This document shows positions 36,703-45,866 of a DNA stretch of 64,000 bases, piece after piece. Positions within the stretch are counted from its first letter, which is position 1, and each line of letters opens with the position of its first letter. This stretch comes from Leptotrichia hongkongensis. GTDB taxonomy: Bacteria; Fusobacteriota; Fusobacteriia; Fusobacteriales; Leptotrichiaceae. The translations under genes were made by a program, and so were the position numbers. The DNA is taken from assembly GCF_041538065.1 (NCBI RefSeq), contig NZ_JBGORW010000009.1, positions 62,001-126,000 on the forward strand, read 5' to 3'. The notes beneath the pieces were generated by a model, which worked only from the letters and a program-made list of their open reading frames with translations, did not search any database and was not told the DNA's origin.

Positions 36703-36939
36703 ATATTTTTTATTCCTTTCAAATTTAATTTTATATTATAATATTTCACCTTAACAATTGTATCATTTATTTTGGAAAAAGTAAATTAACTTTCTTATAT
36801 TTTTTTTTATTATAACTTATTTTTCAATTAAAAATGAAAAGAAATAGCAAACTTTATTAAATGTATCTAACAACCTAGTCTTTTTTATTTAAAACAAAAA
36901 ACCTTATTCCATTTAAAAATTTTTGTTTTTAGAAAAAGT

Positions 36940-37713
36940 CTAATCATAAATTTTTTCAAAAGTTAAAGTTTTCCCATTTTCTGTAGTCAAAACTAAACTT
37001 CTCTCATCAGTCATTTTCATTTTTTTTACTTTTTCCAAAAGACTTAGATACTCTGTTTCTATTTTCATTAAATTTTGAGAACCTGCCATTTTTGTAGCAC
37101 CAATTCCAGCAATTTCAATAATATTACCTGTTATCTTGTAATTTCCAAAATAATTATTTATTCCTGCATTACCATTTATCCCATTTTCGTTAAAGATAAG
37201 AGTAATACCATCTTCATATTGTAAAAAAGAAGAACTTATATCTTTTCCTGCCATATTTACAAGTTTCCATTTTGTATTCTGTATTTTTTTACTTAAATCC
37301 ATAACTTTAAAAGTCCAAACTTCTCCTTTATTATTTCTCAATATTAAAGATGTTCTATTATAATTTATTTTTGGAAAAGATTGGAGAATATCAAAGAAAC
37401 TTTGCTCAATATCCATTTTTTCTTCAGGACCTGCCATCAAAGTAGTAGCTACACTAGCTGATAAAATAGAATTATTTTTAATTTTATATTGACCGTTATA
37501 ATTATTCACTCCTGAAAAACCACCAATTTCATTTTTGGTAAAATTAATTGTAATATTCGTCTCCTTCGGAATAACAGCATTTTTCCCTTTTTTCTGAATC
37601 TGTACCAATTCCCATGATGTTCCATTCAAATCAATAGTTTTAACTGCACCTAAGACAAAACAATTAACAATAAACATCGAAACAATCCCGATTAAAATAA
37701 ATGCTCTTTTCAT
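36940..37713 (-). CDS. Exported protein with two META (HslJ-like) domains
   Basis: 257 residues with a signal peptide ending around residue 23. Two META domains in tandem: about 28-135 (LNGTSWELVQIQ...GGFSGVNNYNGQYKI...TTLMAGPEEKMDIEQSFFDIL) and about 145-255 (IQNTKWKLVNMAG...GNAGINNYFGNYKI...GATKMAGSQNLMKIETEYLSLL). META-domain proteins such as HslJ are periplasmic or outer-membrane proteins linked to stress and novobiocin tolerance in E. coli, with no known enzyme activity. The duplicate arrangement seems to have arisen within the gene. Single gene; a weak AT-only hairpin about 36885-36925 may terminate it. Confidence 0.85.
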   Translation of the reverse strand: MKRAFILIGIVSMFIVNCFVLGAVKTIDLNGTSWELVQIQKKGKNAVIPKETNITINFTKNEIGGFSGVNNYNGQYKIKNNSILSASVATTLMAGPEEKMDIEQSFFDILQSFPKINYNRTSLILRNNKGEVWTFKVMDLSKKIQNTKWKLVNMAGKDISSSFLQYEDGITLIFNENGINGNAGINNYFGNYKITGNIIEIAGIGATKMAGSQNLMKIETEYLSLLEKVKKMKMTDERSLVLTTENGKTLTFEKIYD

Positions 37714-37854
37714 TTTAAATACCTCTTTTCATCTTTCTTAATTGAATAATATCACATTTTTATTAAAGAAAAATGAGAAATTTAAAAAATTATAGAAAAT
37801 TTTAAAAAATTTTGATAAAATTAATTTATAAAAACTTGAAAGGAAACCAATATT

Positions 37855-38679
37855 ATGAAGCAATATATAGTTGACGCTTTTACAAATAAAATTTTTTCAG
37901 GCAATCCAGCCGCAATATGTATTTTAGAAGAATGGCTTTCTGATGAAACTATGCTGTTAATTGCAAAAGAAAATAATTTATCTGAAACAGCTTTTTTAGT
38001 AAAACAAAAAAATAAAAATGTATACAAGCTCCGTTGGTTTACACCAGGTGGAGAAATTGACTTATGTGGACACGCTACACTTGCCTGCGCTTTTGTAATT
38101 ATGAATTATTATGAAAAAAATTTAAAAACTGTAATTTTTGATACATTGAGCGGAAAATTGACTGTAAATAGAAAAAATGGAGATTTATATGAGCTTGATT
38201 TTCCCACTTATGATTTGAAAAAAGTTGAAATAACCAATGAAATGATTCAATTAATTGGGAAAAAACCGTCTGAAGCATATTTAGGACGGGATTTGATTTG
38301 CATCTTTGACGATGAAGAGTTTATTTTAAGTGCAGATTTAGATTCAGAAAAAATTAAAAAACTTGATGGACTATTGTTGCATATTACTGCTCAACATAGT
38401 GATTATTTCTTAAATTCTAAAATAAAAAATACAACAGACAAAATAGACTGTATTTCCCGTTCCTTTGCTCCAAAATTAAATGTTTATGAAGATCCTGTCT
38501 GTGGCTCTGGACATTGCCACATTGCTCCCTACTGGATGAAAAAACTGCAAAAGGAAAATTTAATCGCTTATCAGGCTTCAGAACGAAGTGGAACACTTTA
38601 CTGCACTCTTGCAGATAATGGAAGAATGAAAATGAGTGGAAAAGTAACTTTATTTGCAATTTCAGAAATTTTTATATAG
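37855..38679 (+). CDS. PhzF family isomerase/epimerase
   Basis: 274 residues. N-terminal half begins YIVDAFTNKIFSGNPAAICIL with the conserved GNPAA loop and the catalytic Glu in NLSETAFL; the second half carries DPVCGSGHCHIAPYW, the matching PhzF motif. PhzF proteins are two-fold symmetric isomerases; most members outside phenazine producers have unknown substrates. No phenazine genes are near. AAAGGAAACC precedes the ATG by 6 nt. Confidence 0.9.
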   Translation: MKQYIVDAFTNKIFSGNPAAICILEEWLSDETMLLIAKENNLSETAFLVKQKNKNVYKLRWFTPGGEIDLCGHATLACAFVIMNYYEKNLKTVIFDTLSGKLTVNRKNGDLYELDFPTYDLKKVEITNEMIQLIGKKPSEAYLGRDLICIFDDEEFILSADLDSEKIKKLDGLLLHITAQHSDYFLNSKIKNTTDKIDCISRSFAPKLNVYEDPVCGSGHCHIAPYWMKKLQKENLIAYQASERSGTLYCTLADNGRMKMSGKVTLFAISEIFI

Positions 38680-38778
38680 CAAAATGTTTTTAAACCTGTA
38701 TCCACAAATTACGATAGATTACCAAACTTTAAATTTTGCAATTTTTTTCTACCTTTTTAGATTGGATTTTAATTATAA

Positions 38779-38803
38779 ATAAAAAAGGGGAAATTCTCCC
38801 CTT
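38779..38803 (-). terminator. Intrinsic terminator of the EamA transporter gene
   Basis: On the minus strand AAGGGGA pairs with TCCCCTT (7 bp, 5-nt loop) and runs into TTTTTATTT. On the plus strand it may also stop phzF transcription. Confidence 0.75.
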
Positions 38804-38834
38804 AAAACAATTTTTTATTAAATTTCAATAATTT

Positions 38835-39725
38835 CTACAATCTCTTTTCCAAAATAAATATAGAAACAAAAACTAGCAAAAAACCAATTAACTCAATAAA
38901 AGAAAATTTTAAGCCAAAAATAGCAACAGATAATATTGCTGCAAGTACAGGCTCAAAAGCTGTTAAAATTCCCGCAAGGGAAGAAGAAATATAGTTTAGG
39001 CTTGCAATATAAATTAAATAAGCTATAGAAGTTCCTAAAATTACAACAATCATTACTTGAATGATTGATTGTATATTTACATCTCCTTCAATTTTCCAAA
39101 TTGGATGAATAACATTTGAAATTATGCTCCCTATTATCATTCCCCATCCAACTACTGTAATGCTTCCGTATTTTTTTAAAAGTTTTTTTGGATATGTTGA
39201 ATAAAAAGCTATCATAATTGCTGAAATTATTCCTAATAATAATGCTTCTAGCGAAACCGATAAATTTGAAAAATTTCCCTTAGTTGCAATAAATATAACT
39301 CCTAAAATTGTCATAAGCAACAAAATCACAGTTGAAACAGCTGGAACTTTTTTATTTTTTATAGATTCATAAATAAATATAAAAAATGGTGCAGTAAATT
39401 GCAAAATTGTAGCAAATGAAACATTACTTAATTCGATTGTCTTAAAATATGTATACTGAACTAAATACATTCCTGCTGTCCCAAATAAAATTATTCCAAC
39501 ACAATCTCTTTTATTTTTTAATAGTTTTAAAACAGATTTTTTTTCAATGAAGATAACAATTAAAAATAGTAAAATTCCAGAAATTAATGTTCTAGTCGAA
39601 ACTAACCAGTCTGAAGAAAAATTAAATTTTTTAAAAAGAATTTCTCCAGAAATTCCTGAAACAGCCCATAAACTTGAAGCTAGACTAGCCAATGTCATTC
39701 CACGTAACTTTATTTTAGTTTCCAT
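38835..39725 (-). CDS. EamA/DMT-family transporter
   Basis: 297 residues from the ATG at 39725, nine bases after AAAGGA; two earlier ATGs at 39749 and 39731 are worse placed. Ten hydrophobic segments arranged as two five-helix EamA repeats; the first includes WAVSGISGEILFK, the second TFPKKL...GWGMIIGSIISNVIHP and AYLIYIASLNYISSSLAGILTAFEPVLAAI, the typical DMT signature. Exporter or importer of small metabolites such as amino acids; substrate not predictable. Confidence 0.88.
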   Translation of the reverse strand: METKIKLRGMTLASLASSLWAVSGISGEILFKKFNFSSDWLVSTRTLISGILLFLIVIFIEKKSVLKLLKNKRDCVGIILFGTAGMYLVQYTYFKTIELSNVSFATILQFTAPFFIFIYESIKNKKVPAVSTVILLLMTILGVIFIATKGNFSNLSVSLEALLLGIISAIMIAFYSTYPKKLLKKYGSITVVGWGMIIGSIISNVIHPIWKIEGDVNIQSIIQVMIVVILGTSIAYLIYIASLNYISSSLAGILTAFEPVLAAILSVAIFGLKFSFIELIGFLLVFVSIFILEKRL

Positions 39726-39829
39726 ACTCATCTTTCCTTTCAAATACATAACGATTCTCTTTATAAATTATATTATAGTATAAAACTATTTCTATCATTA
39801 ATTTATTGATTTTTACTTCAAATTTTAAA

Positions 39830-39934
39830 TATACTCAAACCTATTTAAAATTAAACTACTAAAAATTATATTGATTTAGGGCTTGAGTAAAATAGTCATA
39901 GCCTTTTGAGTTTAGTTTTAAAGCGCTTTACTAT
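39830..39934 (+). repeat. R1 dispersed intergenic repeat, copy 4
   Basis: Begins TATACTCAAACCTATTTAAA, mid-repeat GGCTTGAGTA (one change from GGTTTGAGTA), ends GCGCTTTACTAT. Lies between the EamA promoter region and the terminator of the FadA-like genes. Confidence 0.85.
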
Positions 39935-39962
39935 CTATTGACTATAAAATAAAAAAATAAAT

Positions 39963-40000
39963 ATAAAAAAAATGCCTTTCCAAATAACTTGTCAAAGCAT
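39963..40000 (-). terminator. Intrinsic terminator of the FadA-like genes
   Basis: On the minus strand ATGCTTT pairs with AAAGGCAT (one bulge), followed by eight T. Confidence 0.7.
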
Positions 40001-40026
40001 CTTTTTAATATTAACTTATTTTATTA

Positions 40027-40422
40027 CTATCTTAAAGATTTAATTAATTCAAAGTTATCGATAATTTGTTGCTCTTTAGCGATTTCTTTGTCTAATTGAT
40101 TTCTTAAGTTTTTGTATTCAGAAATTTTTGCTTTAAATTCTTTTCCGAAGATACTTGTATCAACATTTGCTTCAATTTCTGCAAGTCTTTCATCAATTTT
40201 AGCTTGCATTGCAGTGTAATTGTTTAATCTTTGAGCTGCTTCATTTGCTTGAGCTTCTTGTTGTCTAAATTTTGCATCTTCCATTTGTTGTAATTTTTCT
40301 AATTGGTTTTCTAAGTTACTTAAGCTGCTTTCAATTGATCCACCTGCTGCTTTTGCAGGTGCTGCAAATGAAACACTACTTAATACTAAAACTCCTAATA
40401 ATACTGCTAATTTCTTTTTCAT
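40027..40422 (-). CDS. FadA-family adhesin-like protein A
   Basis: 131 residues: signal peptide cut after SVSFA/APA, then an uninterrupted helical, Glu/Gln/Lys-rich coiled-coil (residues ~30-128) with EDAKFRQQEAQANEAAQRL, QAKIDERLAEIEANVDTSIFGKEFKAKISEYKNL and a final DNFELIKSLR. Length, helix pattern, the 'ARF/AKF-x-E' start and the ending -DFExIxxL match FadA, the Fusobacterium nucleatum adhesin that forms helical-hairpin filaments and binds host cadherins. No Cys. Host binding here is an inference. Second of two tandem paralogues; Shine-Dalgarno is poor in the usual place, with only GATGAAAG a few bases upstream. Confidence 0.8.
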   Translation of the reverse strand: MKKKLAVLLGVLVLSSVSFAAPAKAAGGSIESSLSNLENQLEKLQQMEDAKFRQQEAQANEAAQRLNNYTAMQAKIDERLAEIEANVDTSIFGKEFKAKISEYKNLRNQLDKEIAKEQQIIDNFELIKSLR

Positions 40423-40506
40423 CTTTCATCCACGAGAACTCAATATAAATATACTGTATATATTATATTTTCTTTCTCGCATCTCCTTTCACTGTTTTAA
40501 TTTTGA

Positions 40507-40932
40507 TTAATTTCCTTTTAACGCTTCAATTGCTGCGAAATTTTCAACTCTAGTGCTTAAAGTTTTGATTTCTGAATCTAATGCTTTAACTACAGCTTTG
40601 TATTGTTTTACTAACTCAGAATATTGAGCTTTAAACGCTTTTGAATCTGCTGCTGCTTCAATTTTAGCAATTCTTTCTTCGATTTGAGCTTTTTGAGCTT
40701 CTTTTTCAGCTAATTTATTAGCTGCTACTTCAGCATTTGCTTTTAACTTGTTGTACTCTTGATTTTCCATATTTACTAATCTTTCATATTCTGCTTCAAG
40801 TTGATTAAATCTACCACTTACTGATTGAGTTGTTACTGTTTTTGAAGGTCTTGAAGGTTTTGTAGATTTTGTAGAAGCAGCTGAAAATGATAAAGCACTT
40901 AAAAGTACAAATAAAATTCCAACTTTTTTCAT
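40507..40932 (-). CDS. FadA-family adhesin-like protein B
   Basis: 141 residues. Signal peptide MKKVGILFVLLSALSFSAAS, then a Ser/Thr/Pro/Lys linker of about 20 residues (TKSTKPSRPSKTVTT) that the neighbouring paralogue lacks, then a long coiled-coil: EAEYERLVNMENQEYNKLKA, EAQKAQIEERIAKIEAAADSKAFKAQYSELVKQYK and a VENFAAIEAL end. These follow FadA order and spacing. Preceded by a strong AGGAGG and read before paralogue A, 84 bp away, probably from one transcript. The linker may let the helix stand away from the membrane, which is speculative. Confidence 0.8.
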   Translation of the reverse strand: MKKVGILFVLLSALSFSAASTKSTKPSRPSKTVTTQSVSGRFNQLEAEYERLVNMENQEYNKLKANAEVAANKLAEKEAQKAQIEERIAKIEAAADSKAFKAQYSELVKQYKAVVKALDSEIKTLSTRVENFAAIEALKGN

Positions 40933-41009
40933 TTTTTGCCTCCTAAATTAGTTATTAGTTTTAATTATCTTTTATATTATATATCATTTAACAATAATTG
41001 TCAATTTTT

Positions 41010-41061
41010 ATTTAAAAATATCTCTTTCAAATGTGTTCTAATTACTTTCAAAAGAGATATT
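41010..41061 (-). terminator. Intrinsic terminator of eno
   Basis: AATATCTCTTT (41017-41027) pairs with AAAGAGATATT (41051-41061), 11 bp; minus-strand T-rich tail follows. It separates eno from the FadA-like genes. Confidence 0.75.
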
Positions 41062-41096
41062 CTTAATCTTTTGACTTTTATTAAAATTTTATATTA

Positions 41097-42407
41097 TTAT
41101 TTAATATTGATGTTGTAGAATGCTTTTTTACCTTCGTAAACAGCTTCTTCTGCCAAGTCATCTTCGATTCTTAATAATTGGTTATATTTAGCCATTCTGT
41201 CTGTTCTTGATGCAGATCCTGTTTTAATTTGTCCTGCGTTTGTAGCAACTGCGATATCAGCGATTGTATCATCTTCAGTTTCTCCTGATCTATGAGATAC
41301 TACTGCAGTATATCCAGCTTTTTTAGCCATTTCAATTGCATCCAATGTTTCTGTTAAAGTACCAATTTGGTTTACTTTAATTAGGATTGAATTAGCAATT
41401 CCTTTTTTAATTCCTTCAGCCAATCTTACTGTGTTAGTAACGAACAAGTCATCCCCTACTAATTGAACATCTTTTCCAATTGCATCAGTTAATTTTTTGA
41501 ATCCATCCCAGTCATCTTCAGCAAGTCCATCTTCAATAGATACGATTGGGTATTTAGAAGTTAAATGTTTGTACCATTCAACCATTTCATCTGAGTTTCT
41601 TACAACTCCACCTTCTCTTTTGAATGTATAAGTATAAGATCCGTCTGCATTTTTAGTTGCAAATTCTGATGAAGCAGCATCCATTGCAAATGTAATATCT
41701 TCTCCTAATTTGTATCCAGCAGCTTCTACTGCTTGAGAAATTACATCTAAAGCCCCTTCAGTTCCATTAATATTAGATGGTGCGTATCCACCTTCATTTC
41801 CTACGTTAGTAGAATCTCCGTTTGCTTTTAAGATTTTTCCTAAGTGGTGGAAAATTTCAGAACCCATTCTTAATGCTTCTTTGTATGTTTTAGCTCCTAC
41901 AGGTTGTACCATGAATTCTTGAACGTCTACTGCTGAATCAGCATGTGATCCACCATTTAAGATATTCATCATTGGTACTGGTAATTCTTTAGCGTTTACT
42001 CCACCTAAATATCTATATAAAGGTATACCTAATTGATTAGCTGCTGCTTTTGCCACTGCCAATGATACACCTAAGATTGCATTAGCTCCTAATTTACCTT
42101 TGTTAGGTGTTCCGTCTAGCTCAATCATAGCTTTATCAATAGCTACTTGGTCTAAAGCGTCAAATCCGATTAAGTGCTCAGCAATAACTTTATTTACATT
42201 TTCTACTGCTTGTAATACACCTTGTCCTAAATATCTAGATTTGTCACCATCTCTTAATTCAACTGCTTCATGTTCTCCAGTTGATGCTCCAGATGGTACA
42301 GAAGCTCTTCCCATTGCTCCACCTTCTAAGTAAACTTCAACTTCCACAGTTGGATTTCCTCTTGAATCAAGTATCTCTCTTGCATAGATATCTTCAATTC
42401 TAGTCAT
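41097..42407 (-). CDS. eno: Enolase
   Basis: 436 residues, normal length. N-terminal IYAREILDSRGNPTVEVEV, GASTGEHEAVELRDGD, catalytic loop region LNGGSHADSAVDVQEFM, magnesium ligands (Asp in AMDAASSEF, Glu in SIEDGLAEDDW, Asp in LVGDDLFVTN), signature ILIKVNQIGTLTET and SHRSGETEDDTIADIAV. Converts 2-phosphoglycerate to phosphoenolpyruvate in glycolysis; in many bacteria it is also found on the surface. GGAGGTAATT precedes ATG. Its codons are strongly biased (few rare ones), fitting high expression. Single-gene unit. Confidence 0.98.
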   Translation of the reverse strand: MTRIEDIYAREILDSRGNPTVEVEVYLEGGAMGRASVPSGASTGEHEAVELRDGDKSRYLGQGVLQAVENVNKVIAEHLIGFDALDQVAIDKAMIELDGTPNKGKLGANAILGVSLAVAKAAANQLGIPLYRYLGGVNAKELPVPMMNILNGGSHADSAVDVQEFMVQPVGAKTYKEALRMGSEIFHHLGKILKANGDSTNVGNEGGYAPSNINGTEGALDVISQAVEAAGYKLGEDITFAMDAASSEFATKNADGSYTYTFKREGGVVRNSDEMVEWYKHLTSKYPIVSIEDGLAEDDWDGFKKLTDAIGKDVQLVGDDLFVTNTVRLAEGIKKGIANSILIKVNQIGTLTETLDAIEMAKKAGYTAVVSHRSGETEDDTIADIAVATNAGQIKTGSASRTDRMAKYNQLLRIEDDLAEEAVYEGKKAFYNINIK

Positions 42408-42669
42408 TTCTAATTACCTCCGTAAATTTATTTATTATAATATTTCTCAACTATAATTATATCACAATGTGTGCCGATTTTCAAAACAAAATTTCAATTT
42501 TTTCCAAAAAATTTAATAAAATTTGTTAAATTTCAATAAATGAAAATGTTTCTGTTTTATCATTCCAAATTTTAAAGTGCTTGTAATACTTTCTCCATAA
42601 CTTCTTTCAAATTCTGGATTTCCAAATATAAACGTTGAAAACATCAACATTATTGCTAACAAAATTTAT

Positions 42670-43152
42670 TTATAATTTTTCCAATAATTTTTTGTGACTT
42701 TTCCCAAGTAAATTATCCAATACTCTATAAAATTCTTCATTTCTTACAGAAGTTTCAAAAGAATAATGTTCATTTTTATCGTAAATCGCAATCCTACTCT
42801 CAGGGTAATAATCCCTAACAATCACATTTTTATCTGGTTTTTTAATTCCATTTACTATCTGTTTCATTATTTTATTTTTTTGTTTATAGTATTTTAAAAC
42901 TAAGGCAATTTTTTTTGAATAGTTTTTTTCTTCATTTAAATAGGAAATACTGCAATTTAATTTTATACACTCAAGATTCCATTCATAATATACTGAACTT
43001 GCTTCTCCCATAAAAGATTCCTTATGCTTGAAATCATAGTTTTTACTAAAATCCAAATTTTTTAAATCTTTATTGCTGTATTTCTTTCTATCAAATTTTC
43101 CACAAGAAATAAATATCAAGATTAAACATATAAATAAAAATATTTTTTTCAT
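42670..43152 (-). CDS. Small lipoprotein of unknown function
   Basis: 160 residues from the ATG at 43152, ten bases after GGAG; a TTG two codons earlier is too close to that site. Lipobox FISCG (about residue 16-20) predicts a lipid-anchored protein. The rest is Lys/Tyr-rich with two further Cys (LECIKLNCS) that may pair. I recognise no domain. It begins 15 bp after the exported protein at 43168 and is probably co-transcribed with it. The 260 bp between its stop and eno holds a 44-codon frame on the same strand starting MLMFSTFIFGNPEFE, perhaps a remnant. Confidence 0.65.
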   Translation of the reverse strand: MKKIFLFICLILIFISCGKFDRKKYSNKDLKNLDFSKNYDFKHKESFMGEASSVYYEWNLECIKLNCSISYLNEEKNYSKKIALVLKYYKQKNKIMKQIVNGIKKPDKNVIVRDYYPESRIAIYDKNEHYSFETSVRNEEFYRVLDNLLGKSHKKLLEKL

Positions 43153-43167
43153 ATTCAATTTTCTCCA

Positions 43168-44046
43168 CTACATCTCATTCAAATATTTATCCAGATAATC
43201 TACATCTTTTGCAGTTGCTTTCTTTATTTCCTTAGAAATATAGGTGCTTTCCAGTTTCTGTTTATTTTGTTCACGCAACTTTTTATTTGCAATTTCTTCA
43301 TTTATCATCAAAACATTTAATAATAGCAATGTTTCTTTTCGTCGGTTATATTCGTGAACTTCATTTGATACATTGGCATTTACGATGTTGTTTATGTATT
43401 CTGAAACCGCTTTTTCAATTTTGCCGTCATTATAGTATTTTCTCACTTCTGTTAATGTGTAAGTCAAGTTCATTGAATGAACTTCTTCATCTGTCATTCC
43501 AAGCTGTCTTTTTACATCTTCACTTTTTAATAAATTTAAAACTTTCTTTATTTGAATCTGTCTACTATTTTCATCTGCAATGTTAAATATTTTTACAATT
43601 TCCATAATAGGAGTATTGTTATACTTTTTTTCTAGTTCTTTATAATAGCTATCACTTTTATCTTTTTTTCCAATTCCACGATAATACACCATTTTTGCGA
43701 ATAATTTTTCATACTCATAAGGAGTGTATTTTGTGAATAAATCTAAATATTTTTCATAACCTTTTCCGATTTTAGACTCATAAATTGTGATAATATCTTC
43801 TGATACAATGTAATTTCGCTCATCTTTTTTCAAGATGGCAAGTAGCTTATTCAATTTTTCCCCAATTACAGTTTCATCATTTTCAAAAGCCACAATATCT
43901 CTTATTTCATAATCAATTTTTTTTGTTTCATCAATTATTGCCTGCTTTATTCCTATTTTTGAAAGATTTTCCTGAATCTGCTCCTTTCTTGTGTAAGCAA
44001 AGCTCAGACTGCTTAACAGTAAAAATACTATTGTTAATTTTTTCAT
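43168..44046 (-). CDS. Exported helical protein of unknown function
   Basis: 292 residues with a clear signal peptide (MKKLTIVFLLLSSLSFAYT). The mature protein is almost entirely helical, Lys/Glu/Tyr-rich, with spacing that suggests TPR-like or Sel1-like helix pairs (YEKLFAKMVYYRGIGKKDKSDSYYKEL, VRKYYNDGKIEKAVSEYI), but no clean repeat. No Cys. Periplasmic by inference. Sits between a 5'-nucleotidase gene (upstream, 54 bp) and a lipoprotein gene (downstream, 15 bp), all leftward, so possibly one operon. Confidence 0.65.
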   Translation of the reverse strand: MKKLTIVFLLLSSLSFAYTRKEQIQENLSKIGIKQAIIDETKKIDYEIRDIVAFENDETVIGEKLNKLLAILKKDERNYIVSEDIITIYESKIGKGYEKYLDLFTKYTPYEYEKLFAKMVYYRGIGKKDKSDSYYKELEKKYNNTPIMEIVKIFNIADENSRQIQIKKVLNLLKSEDVKRQLGMTDEEVHSMNLTYTLTEVRKYYNDGKIEKAVSEYINNIVNANVSNEVHEYNRRKETLLLLNVLMINEEIANKKLREQNKQKLESTYISKEIKKATAKDVDYLDKYLNEM

Positions 44047-44100
44047 AAATTGTTCTCCATTTTTGTGTTTTTTTATTTTTATTCTTTCAGCAAATCTAAA

Positions 44101-45756
44101 TTATAATCCAATTATTTCCCAGTTATTATGGCTCTTTCCATCAATTACACCATTTTTTACATTTCGAATATAGTCAATCATCATATTTTGGATAGTTCCC
44201 TTTATATTTCCAATTGCTTCTTTCGATGCCCATAAAACTGGAATTTCCTGCCCGTCAAAAATACCGCCTTTTCTAGCCAGCTGTTCAAACCTATAGGCAT
44301 TCATTCCAACTTTTAATTTCATTTCAGGCGTTACTTTAGTTCCGTTAACTAACATCAGATTAGTAATTTTATTCCCTTTTTCATTTCTTAAATCAATTTT
44401 ATATCTCACCCCGCCAAAAATATCAAATGTTACATATTTTCCGTTGGCACGTTCTGGATTATAATGATACTCAGTATCTCCAGGCCGAATTGTATCAAAA
44501 TAGTCAGCAGACCATTCCATATAGTCTTTTAACTGTTTTCCTGTCATTTCATAAATTGTAACATCTCCACCTGTGTAACGATAGTTGTAAACTATGTCTT
44601 TTCTCTTAATTTCCCCTTTATCTAGTTTTACATTTTCATAATTGTATGCAAATGAAACGACATCTGCCCCGCTGTAATAAAGCTCAACATCAGTTATAAA
44701 TGATGACAGTCCTGTATCTTTAGCAAAAGCTGCTGACACACCATAATATTTTTCTTTGGGAACCATATCATTTAGTGTATTTCCTATTTTTTCATTTGCA
44801 ATTCTGCAAAGCCTATTGTGAAAAGGTTTATAAATCTCTTCAATTTTTTTATCAGGCTCTTCATCTTTTACAGGAATGGTCGTAGAATCTTTGCTTATTA
44901 ATTTAACATTTTCATCCAACACTTCAAATTTTAAGTCTACTTCTGAAATAACAGTTCCATATCTATGAGGTTCTGTAATAAGAACACCGTTAATTATTTC
45001 CTTTGGTATATTCTGATGCATATGCCCAGCTACAATTACATCAATTTCGGGTACAGCGTTTGCTAAATCTCTTACTCCTGTTTCAGGAATTCCATTTTCA
45101 TTTTCAATGCCCATATGAGCTACTGCAACAATAGCGTTCGCACCTTCCTTTTTAAGTTTTTTTACTTGTTTTTGAGCTTCCTTTATAGGCGACACAAAAT
45201 AAAAATCCTTCAAATAGCCAGTATCTTCTTCAAATTGTGCTGACATTGGAGTTGATAATCCAATAATTCCAATCTTCACGCCATCCTTTTCAATAATTGT
45301 GGAAGCATCTAAATATCTGCTTTTATCTTTTGAAAAATTGGTATCATTTTCAGTATTTTCATTGTAATACAAGTTAGCAGTTAATTTTTTACATTTCATA
45401 TCTCGCAAAATATTTGATAAAATTGGCATTCCGAAGTTAAATTCATGATTTCCTGGTACAAAAATATCATATTTCATATAATTTAACATTTCTGGAATGG
45501 GGTGTTTTGGTGCCATTGCAAATTTTTCTATCCAATTATCCTGAATTGCATCCCCAACTTCAACCAAAATTACATTTTTATTCTTTTTTCTAATTTTTTT
45601 CACCAATGTTGAAATCTGTGCATAAGAACCTGACCTATCCTCTTCATCAGCCGCATAGTTCCAAGCAAGCACTCTTCCATGAACATCACTTGTTCCCAAT
45701 ATTTTTATACTTACTTCCCTTTTTTTTAAAGAAGTGTCCGTATTTTTTACTGTCAT
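44101..45756 (-). CDS. Metallophosphoesterase/5'-nucleotidase family protein without signal peptide
   Basis: 551 residues. The calcineurin-like phosphoesterase domain has SDVHGR, VGDAIQDNW, PGNHEFNFG, AHMGIE and AGHMHQN, and the C-terminal 5'-nucleotidase domain follows, with the NYRYTGGDVTIYEMTGKQLKDYMEWS segment. This order is that of 2',3'-cyclic-nucleotide 2'-phosphodiesterase/5'-nucleotidases, which are normally exported. Here the N-terminus, MTVKNTDTSLKKREVSIK, has no signal, so the protein would be cytoplasmic unless a start was lost. AAAGGAAAT lies before ATG. Probably first gene of a leftward set with the two unknown exported proteins. Confidence 0.88.
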   Translation of the reverse strand: MTVKNTDTSLKKREVSIKILGTSDVHGRVLAWNYAADEEDRSGSYAQISTLVKKIRKKNKNVILVEVGDAIQDNWIEKFAMAPKHPIPEMLNYMKYDIFVPGNHEFNFGMPILSNILRDMKCKKLTANLYYNENTENDTNFSKDKSRYLDASTIIEKDGVKIGIIGLSTPMSAQFEEDTGYLKDFYFVSPIKEAQKQVKKLKKEGANAIVAVAHMGIENENGIPETGVRDLANAVPEIDVIVAGHMHQNIPKEIINGVLITEPHRYGTVISEVDLKFEVLDENVKLISKDSTTIPVKDEEPDKKIEEIYKPFHNRLCRIANEKIGNTLNDMVPKEKYYGVSAAFAKDTGLSSFITDVELYYSGADVVSFAYNYENVKLDKGEIKRKDIVYNYRYTGGDVTIYEMTGKQLKDYMEWSADYFDTIRPGDTEYHYNPERANGKYVTFDIFGGVRYKIDLRNEKGNKITNLMLVNGTKVTPEMKLKVGMNAYRFEQLARKGGIFDGQEIPVLWASKEAIGNIKGTIQNMMIDYIRNVKNGVIDGKSHNNWEIIGL

Positions 45757-45866
45757 TCTATATTTCCTTTTCTTTTATAAATATTTAAAATTTTTTTACA
45801 ATACTCAAGTCTTTCAAAAAAAACAAATAAAATATTTATTTAAGCAGATATTCCTACTTCATAATT

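Noticed and set aside
42500..42651. A 44-codon minus-strand frame starting MLMFSTFIFGNPEFE
   Set aside because: Too short, no ribosome binding site, and an early stop; perhaps a remnant, but not supportable as a gene.
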